Part shown: piece by piece, positions 17,712 through 27,424 of the stretch
Layout of the letters: every line of letters begins with the position of its first letter
How positions within the stretch are numbered: the stretch's first letter is position 1
Assembly (NCBI RefSeq): GCF_042688525.2
Contig: NZ_JBHWAB010000001.1
Location: forward strand, 1,612,001 to 1,676,000
Direction of reading: 5' to 3'
Origin: Haloimpatiens sp042688525
GTDB taxonomy: Bacteria; Bacillota; Clostridia; Clostridiales; Clostridiaceae
Length of the DNA: 64,000 bases
Made by a program: the position numbers and the translations under genes
Notes under the pieces: generated by a model
What the model saw: the letters and a program-made list of their open reading frames with translations, nothing else
The model's database searches: none
What the model was told of the DNA's origin: nothing

Positions 17712-19592
17712 CTAGTTACCCTTATTAAAACTCTTTATTAGATTATTATCAAGCAATGTATCAGAATAATCAAGCTGCTTAATAGCATTCTCTTTTTTCT
17801 TTTTCAATTCTTCCGTCTCTTTCAATTTCTCTCCAGCTTTTAAGTCATAATAATTACTATTAGAAGAAGAATAAAATACCTTATCATCAATAAAAGAACC
17901 TGTTCTAAATACAACCATTCTATCCTCTACATTAAAGATATCACGACCAAACATATATTTGTTCTTTAAACCAAACATATTAGCTAGAGTAGGATATAAA
18001 TCCATTTGACCAGCAGTTACATGATTAACTCCCTTATTTTCATCATTAGGAAAACGAATCATAAGAGGAACCTTTTGATATTTCATCCAGTTAAATTCAG
18101 TATCACCATTTACACCTACAAATGAATAAAGTTCATTTGCGTGATTTCTTGGTATTGCAAAGTGATCACCGTATAATACTACAATAGAATCATCAAGCAT
18201 GCCTTTTTTTTCAAGTTTATCTAAAAACATTCCTAATTGCTTGTCTGTATAATGAATAGATTTTAAATAGTTTCCAATAAATGTATCTTCATATTTTCCT
18301 ACATTAAATTCACCATATTTATCTACAGCTTCAAATGGGAAATGGCTTGTCAAAGTAACAAGGAAAGAAAAATAAGGTTCTTTCATTTTTTTCATCTTTT
18401 CTAAAGACTGATTAAGAAAAGATTCATCACTTATACCAAGACCTATTTTTTCATCAACATTAAAGCTATTTTCTCCATAGAAGTTATCAAAGCCTTCTTT
18501 TCTGTACATAACATTTCTATTCCAGAAACCTTCTTTATAACCGTGAAAAGCTGCTGCATCATACTTCTTATCTTTAAGTTCAGTAGCTAGTGAATTATAC
18601 TCGTCACCACTATAGATGTAATATGCTGCACCAGATGTTGCTGGATAGAATGAGTTTAGTGACATAAACTCTGCATCAGAAGTATTTCCTCCAGCTACTT
18701 GATAATAATAGTTATCAAAGTATAAACTTCTTTTTAACCATCTATTTAAGTTTGGAGTAATTTCTTGTCCTTCTATTTTTTGATTTATTACAAATTCTTG
18801 AAGAGCTTCTACTTGAATCATTATCAAGTTTTTATCTTTACCTACGTTTTTAAATTTATCACCTGAAGGTTTTGTATTATTAGTTAAATAAGTTTTTATA
18901 TCCTTTTGTTTTTCATTATTAATTGCTTTTTTGTCAAAGAAACTTTTGTTTACAAAGTTATAAACGTCAAGAAAATGACAATTTAAGTTACCTATAGCGT
19001 TACATATATATATTTTGTTATACATTCCTTCAATTAATCTAGGTTGCTCTACTCTTAATTTATGAATATAGTATTTATTTGAAATAAAACCTACTGCAAA
19101 TAGAATCACAAAAGAAATTGCACGTTTTTTAAATGAAATATTATTTTCAAGTTTAAATTTTCTTGAGAAAGTTTTCTTTTTATATTCCATATGTTTTAAA
19201 ATTGATTTAACAATAGGAATAAGAATTATATCTGTTAGCAATAATAAATCTTGAGGTTTTAGAATATCTTTTACTGCAGAATTTACTGCGCCAAGTAAAA
19301 TACCGTTTCTAATAACAGGTATAGTTAATACGTCTTTATAATATCTAAAATAATTTATATCAGCTATTATAAAAGCACTGATTATTATATTAAAGATATA
19401 TAAATACCTAGCTCTACCTTTTCTTTTGAATAATAGAGAAAAGGATGCAATTACTAATACGGAAGCGAATATAGGACCTAATACACCTAATGTTCGGAAG
19501 TAAGGATTTATTACATCCCCATATATTAACAACTTAATTGTTACTAAGACTAAAAATAATATTAAGTCTACGTAATCTATTAGTTTTTTCAT
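17712..19592 (-). CDS. LTA synthase family phosphoglycerol transferase
   Basis: 626 residues. Five hydrophobic segments occupy the first 170 residues, followed by a large extracellular sulfatase-fold domain. The metal-site start is MIQVEALQEFV near residue 256. The catalytic Thr lies in AGGNTSDAEFMSLNSFYP near 302, and later ligands in LYGDHFAIPRNH near 475. These enzymes move glycerol phosphate from phosphatidylglycerol to lipoteichoic acid or glycolipids at the outer membrane face. All active-site residues appear present. It stands alone with its own terminator. Confidence 0.92.
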   Translation of the reverse strand: MKKLIDYVDLILFLVLVTIKLLIYGDVINPYFRTLGVLGPIFASVLVIASFSLLFKRKGRARYLYIFNIIISAFIIADINYFRYYKDVLTIPVIRNGILLGAVNSAVKDILKPQDLLLLTDIILIPIVKSILKHMEYKKKTFSRKFKLENNISFKKRAISFVILFAVGFISNKYYIHKLRVEQPRLIEGMYNKIYICNAIGNLNCHFLDVYNFVNKSFFDKKAINNEKQKDIKTYLTNNTKPSGDKFKNVGKDKNLIMIQVEALQEFVINQKIEGQEITPNLNRWLKRSLYFDNYYYQVAGGNTSDAEFMSLNSFYPATSGAAYYIYSGDEYNSLATELKDKKYDAAAFHGYKEGFWNRNVMYRKEGFDNFYGENSFNVDEKIGLGISDESFLNQSLEKMKKMKEPYFSFLVTLTSHFPFEAVDKYGEFNVGKYEDTFIGNYLKSIHYTDKQLGMFLDKLEKKGMLDDSIVVLYGDHFAIPRNHANELYSFVGVNGDTEFNWMKYQKVPLMIRFPNDENKGVNHVTAGQMDLYPTLANMFGLKNKYMFGRDIFNVEDRMVVFRTGSFIDDKVFYSSSNSNYYDLKAGEKLKETEELKKKKENAIKQLDYSDTLLDNNLIKSFNKGN

Positions 19593-19786
19593 AAATAAAT
19601 CGCCCTTTCTTGAATTTTTATATTAGACAAAATAAAAATAATTTGTTAACATTAATAGGCGAATATATTTATTTAGACGCCCATAAAAGTATATCACAAT
19701 ATGAATAAAATTCAATTAGTTATACAGAAAATTCATTAAAAATTTAACAAAATTTAAAAGTTATTAAGAAGTAGGTGGGAGAACAT

Positions 19787-21148
19787 ATGAGAAAAGGAAA
19801 AGAATATGTAATAGATATTAATGATACTCAATTCCCTGGGTTTGGTGTAGGTGAGTATGAGGGTAGAAAGGTATTGATAAAAGGAGCTGTACCGGGTCAA
19901 AAGGTACTTGCAAGAATAACTAAAAAGAGAAGTTCTAAAATAGAAGGTAGAGTTGTAGAAATAGTTGAAAATGTAGATTATGCTGTAGATCCAAAATGTA
20001 AACACTTTGGTATGTGTGGAGGATGCAGCCATCAGTTCCTTCCATATGAAAAACAGTTAGAATTGAAAGAAAAACAAGTATTAAAGTTATTTGAAAATGC
20101 TGATTTAAGTGGATTCGAATATTTAGGAATAGAAAAAAGTCCAGAGATTTTTGAATATAGAAATAAAATGGAATTTACTTTTGGTGATTTTGAAAAAGGT
20201 GGAGAGTTAACTTTAGGTATGCACAGAAAAGGTTCTCCATTTAGTGTAGTTAATGTAGAAGGATGCCAAATAGTAGATGAAGACTTTAGAATGATCTTAG
20301 ATGTAGTAGTTAGATATTTTAGAGAAAAACAAATGCCATTTTACAGAATACTAAGTCATGAAGGATATTTGAGAAATTTAGTAATAAGAAAAGCTAAAAA
20401 CACAAGGGAAATACTTATTAATTTAGTTACAACTACACAAGTAGATTTTGATTTAAGTGAATTAGCTTCTATATTAAAGGTACTAGATTATAAGGATACA
20501 TTAAAAGGAATAATACATACATGCAATGATTCTCTTTCTGATGTAGTTCAACCAGATAAAGTAGAAGTATTGTATGGTGAGGAATATATAACAGAGGATT
20601 TATTAGGACTTAAATTTAAGATAAAACCTTTTTCATTTTTCCAAACTAATTCAAAAGGAGCAGAAAAACTATATTCAATAGTTAAAGATTTCCTGGGAAA
20701 TTCTAACAATAAAGTTGTATTTGATCTTTACTGTGGAACAGGTACAATAGGTCAAATAGTTGCGGGAAATGCTAAAAAAGTTATTGGTATAGAGCTTATA
20801 GAAGAAGCTGTAGAAGCAGCAAATGAAAATGCAAAGTTAAATGGATTAAACAACTGTGAGTTTATAGCTGGAGACGTTGCAAAGGTAATAAAAGAAGTAA
20901 GAGAAAAACCAGATGTAATTATTTTAGACCCTCCAAGACCAGGTGTTCATCCAAAGGCATTGGATTATGTTATAAAGTTCAATGCACCAGAGATTGTATA
21001 TGTATCATGTAACCCAAAAACTTTGGTTAATGATTTGAAGGTGTTAACGGAAAAAGGATATACTATCCAAAAAGTTAAAATAATGGATATGTTTGCCCAT
21101 ACGCCTCATGTGGAGACGGTAGTAAGGCTTAAAAGGAAACACAGGTAG
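19787..21148 (+). CDS. rlmD: 23S rRNA (uracil-5-)-methyltransferase RlmD (RumA)
   Basis: SAM-dependent methylation of a uracil in 23S rRNA. 453 residues. An N-terminal TRAM-like domain is followed by the Fe-S cluster region with CKHFGMCGGCSH (about 65-76), the SAM-site DLYCGTGTIGQI near residue 316, LDPPRPGVHPKAL, and the catalytic Cys in YVSCNPKTL near 406. A GTG at 19775 is rejected in favour of ATG 19787 after GGTGGGAG. The last 42 bp are repeated 24 kb downstream, which marks this gene as the attachment site of the adjacent island; the reading frame is intact. Confidence 0.95.
   Translation: MRKGKEYVIDINDTQFPGFGVGEYEGRKVLIKGAVPGQKVLARITKKRSSKIEGRVVEIVENVDYAVDPKCKHFGMCGGCSHQFLPYEKQLELKEKQVLKLFENADLSGFEYLGIEKSPEIFEYRNKMEFTFGDFEKGGELTLGMHRKGSPFSVVNVEGCQIVDEDFRMILDVVVRYFREKQMPFYRILSHEGYLRNLVIRKAKNTREILINLVTTTQVDFDLSELASILKVLDYKDTLKGIIHTCNDSLSDVVQPDKVEVLYGEEYITEDLLGLKFKIKPFSFFQTNSKGAEKLYSIVKDFLGNSNNKVVFDLYCGTGTIGQIVAGNAKKVIGIELIEEAVEAANENAKLNGLNNCEFIAGDVAKVIKEVREKPDVIILDPPRPGVHPKALDYVIKFNAPEIVYVSCNPKTLVNDLKVLTEKGYTIQKVKIMDMFAHTPHVETVVRLKRKHR
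21107..21148 (+). repeat. Putative attL: direct repeat in the rlmD 3' end
   Basis: These 42 bases (start CATGTGGAGACGG, end GGAAACACAGGTAG) align without gaps to 45171-45212 with five mismatches. Both copies encode HVETVVRLKR(K/E)HR and a TAG stop. The mismatches are mostly silent, so the two copies look like alleles of rlmD brought together by integration. Confidence 0.7.
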
Positions 21149-21174
21149 AGGTATTGGTATAGCTGGGGTTGGAG

Positions 21175-21264
21175 AATGGTGAAAAGGGGATATGTTTCTT
21201 GATACGGGGGGAGGAAACAAGAGATATTTTTATTAGGATATAAAATCCCCTCGTCTCCACCATA
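21175..21264 (+). ncRNA. Candidate structured RNA after rlmD
   Basis: ATGGTG (21176-21181) pairs with CACCAT (21258-21263), GGGGA (21186-21190) pairs with TCCCC (21246-21250), and GTTTC pairs with GAAAC around a G-rich loop (ACGGGGGGAG). The stretch is clearly G-richer than its surroundings and has no reading frame. It lies just inside the island border. No known RNA family was recognised. Confidence 0.35.
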
Positions 21265-21290
21265 TATAAACTGTAATATTGATACAATAG

Positions 21291-21315
21291 AAAGTCCTTG
21301 ATTTCAAGGGCTTTT
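21291..21315 (+). terminator. rlmD terminator (island copy)
   Basis: AAAGTCCTTG pairs with CAAGGGCTTTT around ATTT. A related hairpin, AAGTCCTTGATG to CATTCAAGGGCTTTT, follows the second rlmD tail at 45239-45275. Confidence 0.7.
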
Positions 21316-21389
21316 GGTGTTTTTTGGAGAAAATGAAGTGCTTGAAAAGCAAGTTTTGAAGATATAATTTGAAAATATAATTTTAAAGA

Positions 21390-21432
21390 TGCACCCACCT
21401 TATGTATTTTAGTAAGGTGGGTGCATTTTTTT
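21390..21432 (+). terminator. Strong intrinsic terminator
   Basis: TGCACCCACCTTA pairs with TAAGGTGGGTGCA (13 bp), followed by seven T residues. No gene ends directly before it, so it may end a short transcript from the structured region upstream. Confidence 0.85.
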
Positions 21433-21562
21433 AGGTTAGGATGTGCACTTTTGGCATAAATATACAGATGGTAAAACAATCTAAATTTATTTATAGATTT
21501 AAAAAAGTACATAACTTATAGCTCTTATTTAATAGTACTTGGATAAGAAAACAAAAAATTAA

Positions 21563-21590
21563 AACTTATGATATAATTTAAACATAAGTT
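21563..21590 (+). promoter_or_regulatory. Inverted repeat enclosing a -10 box
   Basis: AACTTATG (21563-21570) and CATAAGTT (21583-21590) are perfect inverted copies with a 12-bp spacer that contains TATAAT (21572-21577). This is the layout of a repressor operator over a promoter. The next reading frame starts 21 bp later. Confidence 0.4.
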
Positions 21591-21611
21591 AAATAAATTA
21601 ATGGATATTTT

Positions 21612-21842
21612 ATGAATTTAAAATGTATAAAGGATAATCATGGTTATTATACAGTAGGAGAATGTTATCCTATAATAGATAGAATATGTAATGATTTAGT
21701 TATAAAAATAAATAAAGGATGGACTCATAATAAAGAAGTGGAACATTTAATTCATTGCTTAGAGGAAGATATAGAAAAAGGATATTTAAGAATCTTTAAG
21801 ATGATATATAAATTTGTTTTCTTTTTATTTTTTAGGATATAG
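21612..21842 (+). CDS. Small hypothetical protein (doubtful)
   Basis: 76 residues, beginning MNLKCIKDNHGYYTVGECY and ending in a hydrophobic, Phe-rich stretch. No family recognised and no good ribosome site in front of the ATG. It follows the operator-like inverted repeat at 21563. It could be a truncated remnant; the following 170 bp contain only short broken frames. Confidence 0.3.
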   Translation: MNLKCIKDNHGYYTVGECYPIIDRICNDLVIKINKGWTHNKEVEHLIHCLEEDIEKGYLRIFKMIYKFVFFLFFRI

Positions 21843-22036
21843 ATTAAATAGGACTTTTACAGCAACAAATTATTTGTTTAGAATTACTGTTATGATAATA
21901 GAAAATGAGTTTAGAATTTAAAAAGAAAGTACCATTGCAAAAGGTGATATGAATTAGAATTATTTAAGGATGATGATGTATATAAAAAAATAATTATTAT
22001 AAAATTGGTTATGTGCTTGAATTGGAAGGTGATTTT

Positions 22037-22975
22037 ATGAATTTGTGGGAAGCTTATGATAAAATTGATTATTATTTAAAAGGGAAATTACTTACGATTC
22101 CACCGTATCCTTGTGTTTCTGGAAATAAGGTGCATGAGTTATTAGATTGCTTAGAAAAACCAGATCCAGCGTGGGGAGGAGTACAAGGAGAAATTTTAAG
22201 AATGGTTGCTAATCCATGGCAAAGAGCATATCAGATAGAATATAGATTTAAGCCATCAAAAATATTTAATGATTTTATGAAAGTAATTGAAAGTGCTACA
22301 TATGATTTGATGGTTGGTAACTATATATGTTCATATATAAGTTTAGTTCCTGTTGTCGAAGCAGTATTAAGAGAATGGGCTGCTGAAAGCTATAAGGAAA
22401 TAAAATCAGTAAATACAGATGGAGATTTTAGTACATTTGTTTTTGAAAAAAACTTAGTTAAATATTTAAAAGAAAAGAATGGTGAGAGACAACACAATCC
22501 AAAGTTTCAAAAGTGGATAAGTAATCAAATTAAATATTTTGACTTTATGATTAAAAAAGTATTTTACCTTAATTTTAAAAGCTCTGAAAAGGGTTTAAAA
22601 AGAGAGTTTAATAGAAATAGAACACTACATCTTTTGGAAAATGTTGATGAACCAGAAGTTTTAAGGGATAATAACACAAGAATTTTTTTATTATTAGATA
22701 TTATATCTGAATTATATCTAGCTTTGAATGATGAGCTTTATGTCAAAAATACTTTTTATTGTGATTATGAAGATAATATTGATTTTAATCTAAGATGGAA
22801 AATTTATATAAAAAATGCAATGGAATCTATAGATTTTACGGATATGACTATAATACGATTTGCATTTTTAAACAAGGATGAAAAGTTATGCTTATCTGAT
22901 GATAAAAAAAAGAAATTTTTAGAACAAAAAGATTATCAAATTGAGTTTTTAAAAAACATAAAAGGTAAAATATAA
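22037..22975 (+). CDS. HEPN-like protein of unknown function
   Basis: About 312 residues, all-helical in appearance. Near residues 192-205 it has FNRNRTLHLLEN, an R-x4-H motif (Arg193, His198) in the N-R-x-x-x-L-H-setting seen in HEPN RNase-like domains, followed by helices rich in Leu. A GTG at 22013 is rejected because the GGAAGGTGA site lies inside that extension. It is the first clear cargo gene of the island and stands apart from the ATPase/HNH operon. RNase or toxin activity is inference. Confidence 0.5.
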   Translation: MNLWEAYDKIDYYLKGKLLTIPPYPCVSGNKVHELLDCLEKPDPAWGGVQGEILRMVANPWQRAYQIEYRFKPSKIFNDFMKVIESATYDLMVGNYICSYISLVPVVEAVLREWAAESYKEIKSVNTDGDFSTFVFEKNLVKYLKEKNGERQHNPKFQKWISNQIKYFDFMIKKVFYLNFKSSEKGLKREFNRNRTLHLLENVDEPEVLRDNNTRIFLLLDIISELYLALNDELYVKNTFYCDYEDNIDFNLRWKIYIKNAMESIDFTDMTIIRFAFLNKDEKLCLSDDKKKKFLEQKDYQIEFLKNIKGKI

Positions 22976-23453
22976 TGTTTTTAATAGATCTCATCAAGCC
23001 TATGTAACACAATGTGTTATATGCGTAACAAGATGGGCCTTTTGCTTTAGGAGAAAAATATGAAAAATAAACCTTTTAAATCTATTTAATTGGGAAAAAA
23101 TTTTAGATGTAGGTTAATTTAAAGCATATTGATGAATAATATATAATAACAGTTCCTGTGAGCCTCTTGATGATGAGTAATATTACAGGCCTGACCCTGG
23201 AGTAATCCAGGGTTTTTGTTTTTATATAAATAATAATAGGTTTATAAATTTAGAAAATTTACAATAAATAACAACAATATATTGGATAACATAGAAAAAC
23301 ATTGAAATATAGTATAAAATCTTATTTAAGACGAAAGTGTTACTATAATAATAGATAGAAGAATATAGAAATGAAAATAAAATATTAACATAAAATTTAG
23401 GTGAGATTAGAAACAGAATCTAATTACCCAAAATTACTAAATAGGAGATGAGT
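22976..23453. other. Intergenic stretch with hairpins, no gene
   Basis: Contains a TAACACA-ATG-TGTTA type palindrome near 23003, a CCTGT...ACAGG stem near 23155-23190 and a clear terminator at 23195-23217. The remainder is AT-rich with no reading frame worth calling. A promoter for the TPR-ATPase-HNH operon should lie in the last 200 bases but no strong match was seen. Confidence 0.5.
23195..23217 (+). terminator. Intrinsic terminator
   Basis: CCCTGG-AGTAAT-CCAGGG followed by TTTTT. Confidence 0.75.
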
Positions 23454-23834
23454 TTGAAGATTATGGATAAATTTGATATACAAGTTGATAGAAATTTGAA
23501 AGGTATTGAATATGAAAAATGTGGGGAAATAAGCAAAGCAATTGATTTATATGAAAAAAATATAGCAGAAAATTTTGAGGGTAATCATCCGTATGATAGA
23601 TTAGCAGTAATTTATAGAAAGCAAAAAAGATTAGACGATGAGATTAGGGTGTTAGAAAAGGCTATTTATGTGTTTGAAAATATAGTTTATAAAAATAGAG
23701 GGGATAGAACACCGAAATTGGAAAAATTCATAAAGAGATTAATAAAAGTTAAAAAATTAAAAATGAAAAAATTTAAACAATCATTAAAGGAAATGAGTGA
23801 AAATTTTATAAAAATTACAGGAGCGGTAAAATAA
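23454..23834 (+). CDS. Small TPR-like protein
   Basis: About 126 residues with helix pairs typical of TPR: EKCGEISKAIDLYEKNIAENFEGNHPYDRLAVIYRK-type spacing followed by a second unit around RLDDEIRVLEKAIYVFENI (individual motifs, residues 15-75), then a Lys-rich helix. An ATG at 23448 sits on top of the AGGAG site, so TTG 23454 is preferred. It ends one base before the ATPase gene, so it is the first gene of that operon. It may be a partner or adaptor of the ATPase-nuclease pair. Confidence 0.6.
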   Translation: MKIMDKFDIQVDRNLKGIEYEKCGEISKAIDLYEKNIAENFEGNHPYDRLAVIYRKQKRLDDEIRVLEKAIYVFENIVYKNRGDRTPKLEKFIKRLIKVKKLKMKKFKQSLKEMSENFIKITGAVK

Positions 23835-23835
23835 A

Positions 23836-25965
23836 ATGGATAGTCTAGAGAATAAAAAGATTGAGTTATGCTATGTATGGTTAGAAGAATATAAGGCTTT
23901 TAAAGATGCTGAATTTAATTTTTCAAATAAGGTTAATTTCCATAAAAAAGACAATTCGATAGAAATAAGCAAAAAAACAGCAGTTGAAAATTTTTTTGGA
24001 AATAATATAACAAATATAACTGCTATAGTTGGCAAAAATGGAGACGGTAAAACAACAATAATAGAATTTTTAAATGAATTTTTTTATGTACGGAATTATA
24101 TAAAAAATAGATTTGTTGTTATTTTAAAAGAAGAAAAATATAAGATTTATTACAAAAATGATATTGAACCTATTATTGATAATAATATGGATGCTGTATA
24201 TTATAAGTGTGATAGCGAAGACATAGTGTTGCCTCAAAGTTTAGCTACAATATTCTTTTCTAATATTTTTGATAAAAATACATCAATAAGTAATCAAGGG
24301 CATAGCAAATATGTTAATGTATCAACAAATTCACTAATTAGAAATGTAAGAGATAATAGAGGTGCATTTCAACTTACAAGCGACATTGAGCTTTTTGAAA
24401 ATGAAGAGTTCAAAAGAGAATTTGAATTTTTAGATAAATATAATACTGAAAATATAAAATTGCCATATGATTTTATGAAGTGGTTTCCTAATAGATTAGA
24501 GATTAATCTTAATGAAAGTGTACTTTTGACAAAAAGAGAAGGTTCAGTAAATGATGGTGAGTTTTTTTCTAAAATCCAGAAATATATATTTGATAAAGTT
24601 TATAGTAAATTTGAGTACGACCTTTTAAAATCACAATCTTTTCAAGAAGTGTTTGAAAGATTGTATTCCGGAAACTGTATTGATAATTTCTTCAAAGAAA
24701 TATATGAGGATAGAAGAATTTTATTTCCAAATTTAAGATATGATAAAATAAATAGGATTAGTGCACAAAATTTAGAAAATCAATTTGGTGATAAAGAAAA
24801 AGAAATCGAAAAAATTAAAAATGATGTTATTAAAAACTGGGATGAGTTTAAGCCTAATCAAACGAAGATAAATTTTGATTACTGCATAGAGATTTTTAAA
24901 AAATTAAAAGAAACTTTTAGAAAATTAAAAGATGAATTTGGAAAATTCCAAAAATCAGATGGATTTAAAATTTATTCTTTAATGTTGGAAAACTATGATA
25001 AACAAATAGAAGTAATTGAGAATAATATTAAACTAACTAAAATGATAAGAAAAAAGATATCTAAAAATAATTTAAAGAGAATAACTTCACTGATAGTAGA
25101 GTTAGAAGTAGGAAAAGTATATACAAAATGTTTTATAGAAGTTGGGTGGCTGAATACATACTGGGCTAGAGATAAAAAAAGGTTAAGTTCAGGAGAAAAT
25201 GCGTTATTAAATATGTACTCCAGATTTTATTATGCTAAGCAAAAAATACAAGAAGGTTGTAAAAACTTAATAATTTTAATGGATGAACCTGAATTGTATT
25301 TTCATCCTGAGTGGCAAAGAGGCTTAATAAGTTATTTAATAGATTTTTTAAAAAATGTGTTCAGAGAATATAATATTCAAGTAATTATGACTTCTAACTC
25401 TTCTTATATAATATCAGATTTACCTAAAGAAAATATCATATTTCTTGAGAAAGAAAATGAGCAATGTAAGGTGTGCGACAACAAAAATTTTAAACAAACC
25501 TTTGGTGCTAATATACATACGTTACTAACTAATTCATTTTTTTTGCAAAACACTATAGGGGAGTTTGCAAATCAAAATATAAAAGATTCTTTAAAAATTA
25601 TGGACAAGTACAAACAATTTAATGATTCAAAGATTAGAAAAACAGAATTTAAAGAAGAATATATAAAATATATGGGGTGTAAAGAAAATGAAGAAATTAG
25701 CATAGAAGAAATGAAAAAAAAGATAAAATATATTATCAAGATTATTGGAGAACCCTTAATTAAAAGAAAATTAGAAGAAATATATAGGACAACTTTTCCG
25801 GAAGATAGAGAAGACTATGAATTGGAGATAAAGAAATTACAGCAGGAAAAAGGCAAATTACAAGAAATTATAAAGGAAAAAGGTCTGGATAATATTGAAG
25901 GTATAATGAAACTGTTGGAGCAGAAGATTAGAGAATTAGAAGAGAAAGCTGGAGATGGGGTATGA
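23836..25965 (+). CDS. ABC/SMC-like ATPase, PtuA-like (Septu-type)
   Basis: 709 residues. Walker A GKNGDGKTT is at 66-74, after an N-terminal beta region WLEEYKAFKDAEFNFS typical of RecF/SMC-like ATPases. A helical insert spans about 280-430. The signature LSSGEN lies near 451, and Walker B LIILMDEPELYFHPEW near 476-492, followed by VIMTSNSSYIISDLP. A coiled coil closes the protein (residues 650-705). Its stop overlaps the start of an HNH nuclease gene by four bases. The ATPase-plus-HNH pairing matches Septu anti-phage systems; a sequence-level PtuA assignment was not tested. Confidence 0.72.
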   Translation: MDSLENKKIELCYVWLEEYKAFKDAEFNFSNKVNFHKKDNSIEISKKTAVENFFGNNITNITAIVGKNGDGKTTIIEFLNEFFYVRNYIKNRFVVILKEEKYKIYYKNDIEPIIDNNMDAVYYKCDSEDIVLPQSLATIFFSNIFDKNTSISNQGHSKYVNVSTNSLIRNVRDNRGAFQLTSDIELFENEEFKREFEFLDKYNTENIKLPYDFMKWFPNRLEINLNESVLLTKREGSVNDGEFFSKIQKYIFDKVYSKFEYDLLKSQSFQEVFERLYSGNCIDNFFKEIYEDRRILFPNLRYDKINRISAQNLENQFGDKEKEIEKIKNDVIKNWDEFKPNQTKINFDYCIEIFKKLKETFRKLKDEFGKFQKSDGFKIYSLMLENYDKQIEVIENNIKLTKMIRKKISKNNLKRITSLIVELEVGKVYTKCFIEVGWLNTYWARDKKRLSSGENALLNMYSRFYYAKQKIQEGCKNLIILMDEPELYFHPEWQRGLISYLIDFLKNVFREYNIQVIMTSNSSYIISDLPKENIIFLEKENEQCKVCDNKNFKQTFGANIHTLLTNSFFLQNTIGEFANQNIKDSLKIMDKYKQFNDSKIRKTEFKEEYIKYMGCKENEEISIEEMKKKIKYIIKIIGEPLIKRKLEEIYRTTFPEDREDYELEIKKLQQEKGKLQEIIKEKGLDNIEGIMKLLEQKIRELEEKAGDGV

Positions 25966-27371
25966 TAAAGATACGAGTTAATGAAGGCAGAATGAAGAAA
26001 ATAGAAGAAAAACATTGGAAGTGGTTTTGGAACAATTATAATAAAACAATTACAAGATGTATAGAGGCAGAAGAAGAAGAGTTTTATTATAAAAAATATA
26101 ATGAAAAAACTAAAAAATATGATATTGAAGAAAAGATAACAGATATAGAAATTAAAAGATTTTTAAGTTACATAAATAAAACTAATGCTCAATCTGAACC
26201 AGAAATATTGAAAATTATTATAGTAGGAAAATTAATTAATGAAGAAAATAAAAAAGAGTCTATAAGATACATAACTGAAAATATATTAAAGAAATTCCCC
26301 AAAATATTTTGTTGCCAGATACAGCAAAGCGTTAAATCATTTTTGAAAAATAAAAAAATAATAATGAAAAATATAAAATGTAGTGATAGAAACAATTCTA
26401 ATGAATTTAATAAGGTTAAAAATTGTATAAAAGATTATTTTAAAATAAATAAGGACATTTTAAATATTTATGTAGATACATTAGATGATATTAATTTAAA
26501 AATAGATCAGATAAATTTAACCGAAAAGCAAGTTCGTAACTTTAATGAAAATACTTTTATAAAATTTAAATATAATGGTAATGAAGAATTTATTCAAATG
26601 CAAAAGATTTTATTAAACATATTTAACTACAAATTATTTACTGATGAAGGAAAAGAAGAGGGAGATGATTGGGGAGCATATAGTTTATTAAAAGAATTAG
26701 ATATAACTACTTGTCCTTATTGTAATAGAAATTATATTCATACTTATATAGGTAAAGAGGGGATGTGTAGGGCAGATATAGATCATTTTTATCCAAAATC
26801 TAAGTATCCTTTTTTAGCTGTATCATTATATAATTTTATACCAAGTTGCCATACATGCAATTCTAGTTTCAAGAATGTTGTAGATACATTTTTACTACCT
26901 CATTTATATCCTTACGAAAATGAGTTTGATGAAGAGGCTAAGTTTAAAACCAGTTTTTATACAGGTGAGGATAATAAAAATGAAGAATGCGAAAAGGATA
27001 ATGTTTCACAAAAAAAAGAAGAATATGATATAAGCTATTTATTAGGAAATTCAGATAATTTTAAAATAGAAATTAAACCTAAAGATTGTGAAAGTGAAAC
27101 AGGAAAGAAAATACAAAATTCAATAGACACTTTTCAACTTGAAGAGTTATATAATTTTCATAAAGATTATGTTAGAGAACTTATTAAAAAGGCTATTATT
27201 TACAATGAAAGCAGAATAGACGAGCTGTACACTCAATATCCAGAGCTTTTTAGCAGCAGAGAAGAGGTATTACAAATGGTTGTTTCTAATTATATATGTG
27301 ATGAAGATTTAGGAAAGAGACCATTATCAAAATTAACAAAGGATATATGTGATGAATTGGGATTAAAATAA
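25962..27371 (+). CDS. HNH endonuclease, PtuB-like partner of the ATPase
   Basis: 469 residues. The nuclease core lies around 248-300: CPYCNRNYIHTY, then DIDHFYPKSKYPFLA, then CHTCNSSFKN. This is the usual arrangement of Cys pair, DH, and Cys pair in HNH enzymes of this group. The 240-residue N-terminal region is helical and unrecognised, which makes the protein longer than the PtuB proteins I recall. ATGA overlap with the ATPase gene indicates coupled translation. No reverse transcriptase is adjacent, so it is not a retron. DNA or RNA cleavage on phage infection is inferred. Confidence 0.72.
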   Translation: MIKIRVNEGRMKKIEEKHWKWFWNNYNKTITRCIEAEEEEFYYKKYNEKTKKYDIEEKITDIEIKRFLSYINKTNAQSEPEILKIIIVGKLINEENKKESIRYITENILKKFPKIFCCQIQQSVKSFLKNKKIIMKNIKCSDRNNSNEFNKVKNCIKDYFKINKDILNIYVDTLDDINLKIDQINLTEKQVRNFNENTFIKFKYNGNEEFIQMQKILLNIFNYKLFTDEGKEEGDDWGAYSLLKELDITTCPYCNRNYIHTYIGKEGMCRADIDHFYPKSKYPFLAVSLYNFIPSCHTCNSSFKNVVDTFLLPHLYPYENEFDEEAKFKTSFYTGEDNKNEECEKDNVSQKKEEYDISYLLGNSDNFKIEIKPKDCESETGKKIQNSIDTFQLEELYNFHKDYVRELIKKAIIYNESRIDELYTQYPELFSSREEVLQMVVSNYICDEDLGKRPLSKLTKDICDELGLK

Positions 27372-27424
27372 TTAGATATTGAAAATATAATTATAAACAA
27401 TGCCTTAAATGGGGGGAAAGTATA

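Noticed and set aside
23836..27371. Retron with ATPase/HNH effectors
   Set aside because: No reverse transcriptase gene and no msr/msd-like structure lie next to the pair; 22976-23453 contains only short hairpins.
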